Source of the DNA: Cellulomonas soli
GTDB taxonomy: Bacteria > Actinomycetota > Actinomycetes > Actinomycetales > Cellulomonadaceae
Reading direction: 5' to 3'
DNA: 64,000 nt
Assembly: GCF_013409305.1 (NCBI RefSeq)
Contig: NZ_JACBZJ010000001.1
Span: forward strand, 3,596,001-3,660,000
The stretch's first letter is position 1. Each line of letters starts with the position of its first letter. The notes beneath the pieces are model-generated. The model saw nothing but the letters and a program-made list of their open reading frames with translations. It had not been told where the DNA came from and made no database searches. The translations under genes were made by a program, and so were the position numbers. Below, piece by piece: positions 60,660 to 64,000 of this stretch.

Positions 60660-60665
60660 TAGGAT
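60660..60665 (+). promoter_or_regulatory. -10 element of aspS
   Basis: TAGGAT lies 51 bp before the aspS start, giving a leader of about 45 nt. Confidence 0.45.
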
Positions 60666-60716
60666 CGTGCGGGCGTCCGACCGGGCGCGCGACCCCCCAC
60701 CAGCGAAGGACCACCC

Positions 60717-62504
60717 GTGCTCCGCACCCACACCGCCGGCTCGCTGCGAGCCGAGCACATCGGCACCACCGTCACCCTCACGGGCTGGGTGGACCGCCGG
60801 CGTGATCACGGTGGCGTGGCGTTCGTGGACCTGCGGGACGCGTCCGGCATCGCCCAGGTCGTCATCCGGGACGAGGCCGTCGCGCACGGTCTGCGCTCGG
60901 AGTTCGTCCTGCAGGTGACCGGTGAGGTCGGCCGCCGCCCGGAAGGCAACGAGAACGCCCACCTCGCCACGGGCCAGGTCGAGGTCGTGGCGGCCGAGGT
61001 CGTCGTCCTCAACGAGGCCGCCCCGCTGCCGTTCCAGGTGTCCTCCGCGCTCGACGAGACGATCGGCGAGGAGGCGCGTCTGCGCCACCGCTACCTCGAC
61101 CTGCGCCGCCCGGCTCCGGCCCGCGCGCTGCGGTTGCGTGCCAAGGCGAACGCGGCCGCACGGCGGGTGCTCGACGCGCAGGACTTCGTCGAGATCGAGA
61201 CGCCGACGCTGACCCGCTCGACGCCCGAGGGCGCCCGCGACTTCGTCGTCCCTGCCCGGCTCGCCCCTGGATCCTGGTATGCGCTGCCGCAGTCGCCGCA
61301 GCTGTTCAAGCAGCTGCTCATGGTCGCCGGCATGGAGCGCTACTACCAGATCGCCCGCTGCTACCGCGATGAGGACTTCCGTGCCGACCGGCAGCCGGAG
61401 TTCACTCAGCTCGACGTCGAGATGAGCTTCGTCGAGCAGGACGACGTGATCGCGCTCGGCGAGCAGGTGCTCGTGGCGCTGTGGGACCTGATCGACGTGA
61501 CGATCCCCACGCCGATCCGGCGCATGACGTTCGCCGACGCGATGGCCCGCTACGGCACGGACAAGCCCGACCTGCGGTTCGGCCTCGAGCTCGTCGAGCT
61601 GACGCAGTTCTTCGCGCAGACCCCGTTCCGGGTGTTCCAGTCGCAGTACGTCGGTGCGGTCGTGCAGCCCGGCGGCGCGTCGACCCCGCGTCGCGGCTTC
61701 GACGCCTGGCAGGAGTGGGCCAAGCAGCGTGGCGCCAAGGGCCTGGCGTACGTCACGGTCGGCGAGGACGGTGAGCTCGGCGGTCCGGTCGCCAAGAACA
61801 TCTCCGAGGAGGAGCGCGCCGGTCTGGTCGCGGCCGTGGGTGCCAACCCCGGTGACGCGGTGTTCTTCGCCGCCGGTGCCACCGACGACGCCCGGTCGCT
61901 GCTGGGTGCGGCGCGCCTGGAGATCGGCCGCCGCGGTGGCCTGATCGACGCCGACGCGTGGGAGTTCGTCTGGGTGGTCGACGCGCCGCTGTTCAAGCCG
62001 TCCGGCCAGGACGACGACGTGGACCTGGGCAGCTCGGCCTGGACGGCCGTGCACCACGCGTTCACCTCTCCGACTCCGGAGTGGCTCGACCGGTTCGAGG
62101 AGAGCCCGGGCGAGGCGCTGGCCTACGCGTACGACATCGTCTGCAACGGCAACGAGATCGGTGGCGGCTCGATCCGTATCCACCGCCGCGACGTGCAGGA
62201 GCGGGTGTTCCGGGTCATGGGTATCGGCCCGGACGAGGCTCAGGAGAAGTTCGGCTTCCTGCTCGACGCGTTCCAGTTCGGTGCCCCGCCGCACGGCGGG
62301 ATCGCGTTCGGCTGGGACCGGATCCTCACGCTGCTGACCGGCTCGGAGTCGATCCGCGACGTCATCGCGTTCCCGAAGTCGGGCGGCGGCTACGACCCGC
62401 TGACCGGCGCCCCGGCACCGATCACGGTCGAGCAGCGCCGTGAGGCCGGCGTCGACGCCAAGCCGAAGCCGAAGGCGGAGGTCCCCGCGAGCCCGACCGC
62501 GTGA
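60717..62504 (+). CDS. aspS: Aspartyl-tRNA synthetase
   Basis: A 595-residue bacterial-type synthetase. GAAGGA lies upstream of the GTG. The OB anticodon domain ([24 protein letters not shown]) is N-terminal, followed by the class II core ([32 protein letters not shown]), the bacterial GAD insert (about 290-410) and motif 3 ([10 protein letters not shown]). Whether it also charges tRNA-Asn cannot be read here. Confidence 0.97.
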   Translation: MLRTHTAGSLRAEHIGTTVTLTGWVDRRRDHGGVAFVDLRDASGIAQVVIRDEAVAHGLRSEFVLQVTGEVGRRPEGNENAHLATGQVEVVAAEVVVLNEAAPLPFQVSSALDETIGEEARLRHRYLDLRRPAPARALRLRAKANAAARRVLDAQDFVEIETPTLTRSTPEGARDFVVPARLAPGSWYALPQSPQLFKQLLMVAGMERYYQIARCYRDEDFRADRQPEFTQLDVEMSFVEQDDVIALGEQVLVALWDLIDVTIPTPIRRMTFADAMARYGTDKPDLRFGLELVELTQFFAQTPFRVFQSQYVGAVVQPGGASTPRRGFDAWQEWAKQRGAKGLAYVTVGEDGELGGPVAKNISEEERAGLVAAVGANPGDAVFFAAGATDDARSLLGAARLEIGRRGGLIDADAWEFVWVVDAPLFKPSGQDDDVDLGSSAWTAVHHAFTSPTPEWLDRFEESPGEALAYAYDIVCNGNEIGGGSIRIHRRDVQERVFRVMGIGPDEAQEKFGFLLDAFQFGAPPHGGIAFGWDRILTLLTGSESIRDVIAFPKSGGGYDPLTGAPAPITVEQRREAGVDAKPKPKAEVPASPTA

Positions 62505-63295
62505 GCGGTCCGCTCGAGGTCCTGCCGTCCCGGTGGCGGCAGGACCGCTTCGTGCTGAGCGAGCGAGCCCTGTGGGGCACGCCCGTGGTGCGGGGTGACG
62601 ACGAGGCGCTGCTGCTCGTCGTCACCTCCGGCGCGGGGTCGATCGTGCGGGGTCTCGGTGCGCCCGAGAGGGTGGGCGACCTCCTGGACGCGGTCGCGTG
62701 CGACGTGCCCAGCGAGCGGGGGTCGATGCGGCCGACGCGGTGGCTGAGCGTGCCCCGTGGCACCCGGACCTCGATCGGGACGCTGGACTCGCTCCGGCTC
62801 ACGCACGTCTCGGAGTGGGACTGGCTCACGACATCGGCCGAGCCCCCACGGGTGGCGGCCGAGGGTGCCGTGCGCCGGCTCGACCCGTCGGCCGAGGCGG
62901 CAGCGGTTCGTGACTGCCTGCGCGTGGCCAACCCGGGCACGACGGCCGACCCCGCGGGATCCGACGAGGTCGCGTGGTGGGGCATCGACGCCGGCACAGG
63001 GGACGGTGTGCTCGCCGGGGTGGTCGGTGCGACCGCACGCGGCGGACCCGGGGACGCCGTGACCTGGCACCTGCACGGCCTGGGTGTCCGTCCCGGCCTG
63101 CGCGGCGCCGGTGTCGGGTCGGCGCTGGTGGCCGCGGCCACGCGTGCCGGTCTCGAGGCGGGTGCGCCCTGGGTGTCGCTGGGCATGTACGCCGACAACG
63201 ACGGGGCGCGTCGCGTCTACGAGCGGCTCGGCTACCGCACGTGGGCGCAGTTCACGTCGTTCGGACCGGCCGGGGTGCAGCGACCGCCCGACTGA
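62501..63295 (+). CDS. GNAT-family acetyltransferase
   Basis: A 264-residue protein; the GTG overlaps the aspS stop (GTGA). The C-terminal half is a GNAT domain with the acetyl-CoA loop [19 protein letters not shown] and [18 protein letters not shown]. The N-terminal 110 residues form a second, less conserved region, perhaps a degenerate GNAT lobe. The substrate is unknown. Confidence 0.87.
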   Translation: MSGPLEVLPSRWRQDRFVLSERALWGTPVVRGDDEALLLVVTSGAGSIVRGLGAPERVGDLLDAVACDVPSERGSMRPTRWLSVPRGTRTSIGTLDSLRLTHVSEWDWLTTSAEPPRVAAEGAVRRLDPSAEAAAVRDCLRVANPGTTADPAGSDEVAWWGIDAGTGDGVLAGVVGATARGGPGDAVTWHLHGLGVRPGLRGAGVGSALVAAATRAGLEAGAPWVSLGMYADNDGARRVYERLGYRTWAQFTSFGPAGVQRPPD

Positions 63296-63307
63296 CGGAG
63301 CCCGGGG

Positions 63308-63670
63308 TCACCAGCGACGTGGTGGGTCGACCTGCCCGGAGAGTCCGATGTGGTCCTCCGGCGGCAGGTCGAGCTCGAACACCCCGGCTGCCATGCCGGG
63401 CGCCGCCCCCTCGGGCACCTGGTGCGGCCGGGCGCGCCAGGTGTGCCGCCAGACCGCCGCCAGGCCCGTACCCACGACGATCAGGACGAGTGCGCACAGG
63501 AAGAACGCGAACGCGCCGGTGACCCGCTCCTGCGGGTCGTCGGCGAGCGCGTAGTGCAGGAGCGTGACGGCGAAGTCCGACAGCACCAGGATCCCGGCCA
63601 CGGTCCAGACCCAGGCGTGCCGGCGTCGTCGCCGGTACTCACCTCGATCGGTGGGCAGGGGGCTGGGCAT
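63308..63670 (-). CDS. Hypothetical two-TM membrane protein
   Basis: A 120-residue protein with two predicted membrane helices (about 20-38 and 52-74) after a basic stretch (EYRRRRRHAW). The C-terminal 40 residues are soluble. The ATG lies 5 nt past the MMPL stop, so it is probably co-transcribed. I do not recognise the family. Confidence 0.65.
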   Translation of the reverse strand: MPSPLPTDRGEYRRRRRHAWVWTVAGILVLSDFAVTLLHYALADDPQERVTGAFAFFLCALVLIVVGTGLAAVWRHTWRARPHQVPEGAAPGMAAGVFELDLPPEDHIGLSGQVDPPRRW

Positions 63671-63675
63671 CGCGG

Positions 63676-64000
<325 letters not shown>

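Overview
The window comes from a very GC-rich actinobacterium. The gene content points to Micrococcales, and Cellulomonadaceae is my best guess (inference only). The evidence is a strong G/C bias at third codon positions, many GTG and TTG starts, abundant GTGA/ATGA stop-start overlaps, a phosphatidylinositol-mannoside gene set (PgsA1-PatA-PimA), an SsgA-family protein, an LAxTG cell-wall anchor, and a gene order from thrS to aspS that follows the conserved order known from Mycobacterium tuberculosis (Rv2614c down to Rv2572c).

Left part (1-16 kb, mostly minus strand). A truncated LuxR-type regulator opens the window, followed by a DUF1269 glycine-zipper membrane protein. Next is a tightly overlapping three-gene SMC-type operon, jetA-jetB-jetC (DUF3375, DUF4194, MukB-like ATPase), which has no jetD nuclease gene on either side. 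Then come a polytopic molybdopterin oxidoreductase with an internal twin-arginine motif, a Gfo/Idh/MocA dehydrogenase, an unknown lipoprotein-like membrane protein, a coupled operon (tyrosine phosphatase, MetY, P1-family peptidase) and an alpha/beta hydrolase.

Middle (16-30 kb). A seven-gene plus-strand operon encodes a complete Opp/Dpp-type ABC importer (binding protein, two permeases, two ATPases) coupled to an AhpD/CMD-like protein and a class III transaminase. It is preceded by a 481-bp leader with a possible small leaderless upstream ORF. Two divergent MarR-type regulators share a control region with two near-identical palindromes. Phosphofructokinase, an APH-like phosphotransferase, a MarR regulator with an Arg/Gly-rich tail and a striking palindromic operator, and a secreted repeat protein with an LAVTG anchor follow. 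A tRNA cluster (Gly-GCC, Cys-GCA, Val-GAC) closes this part.

Right part (30-64 kb) is core genome. It holds pabB-pabC, an SsgA-like gene, tRNA-Val(CAC), then thrS-HIT-pgsA1-patA-pimA-lemA-like, pdxS-Nudix, an aminotransferase, pdxT, yebC, ruvC-ruvA-ruvB (with a LexA/SOS-like box ahead of ruvA), and yajC-secD-secF-apt-rel. These are followed by an AbiEi-like orphan, a cyclophilin coupled to a DUF349 protein, an MBL hydrolase, hisS, a GMC oxidoreductase with a four-cysteine motif, aspS, a GNAT acetyltransferase, a two-TM protein and the end of an MMPL transporter.

No insertion sequence, prophage, integrase or CRISPR array is visible. Several genes have a TANNNT-like -10 element exactly 6-7 nt before the start codon and no Shine-Dalgarno sequence, which suggests widespread leaderless transcripts. 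The best candidates for new biology are the JetD-less Jet operon, the importer/CMD/transaminase operon with its leader, the divergent MarR pair, and the Arg/Gly-tailed MarR protein.
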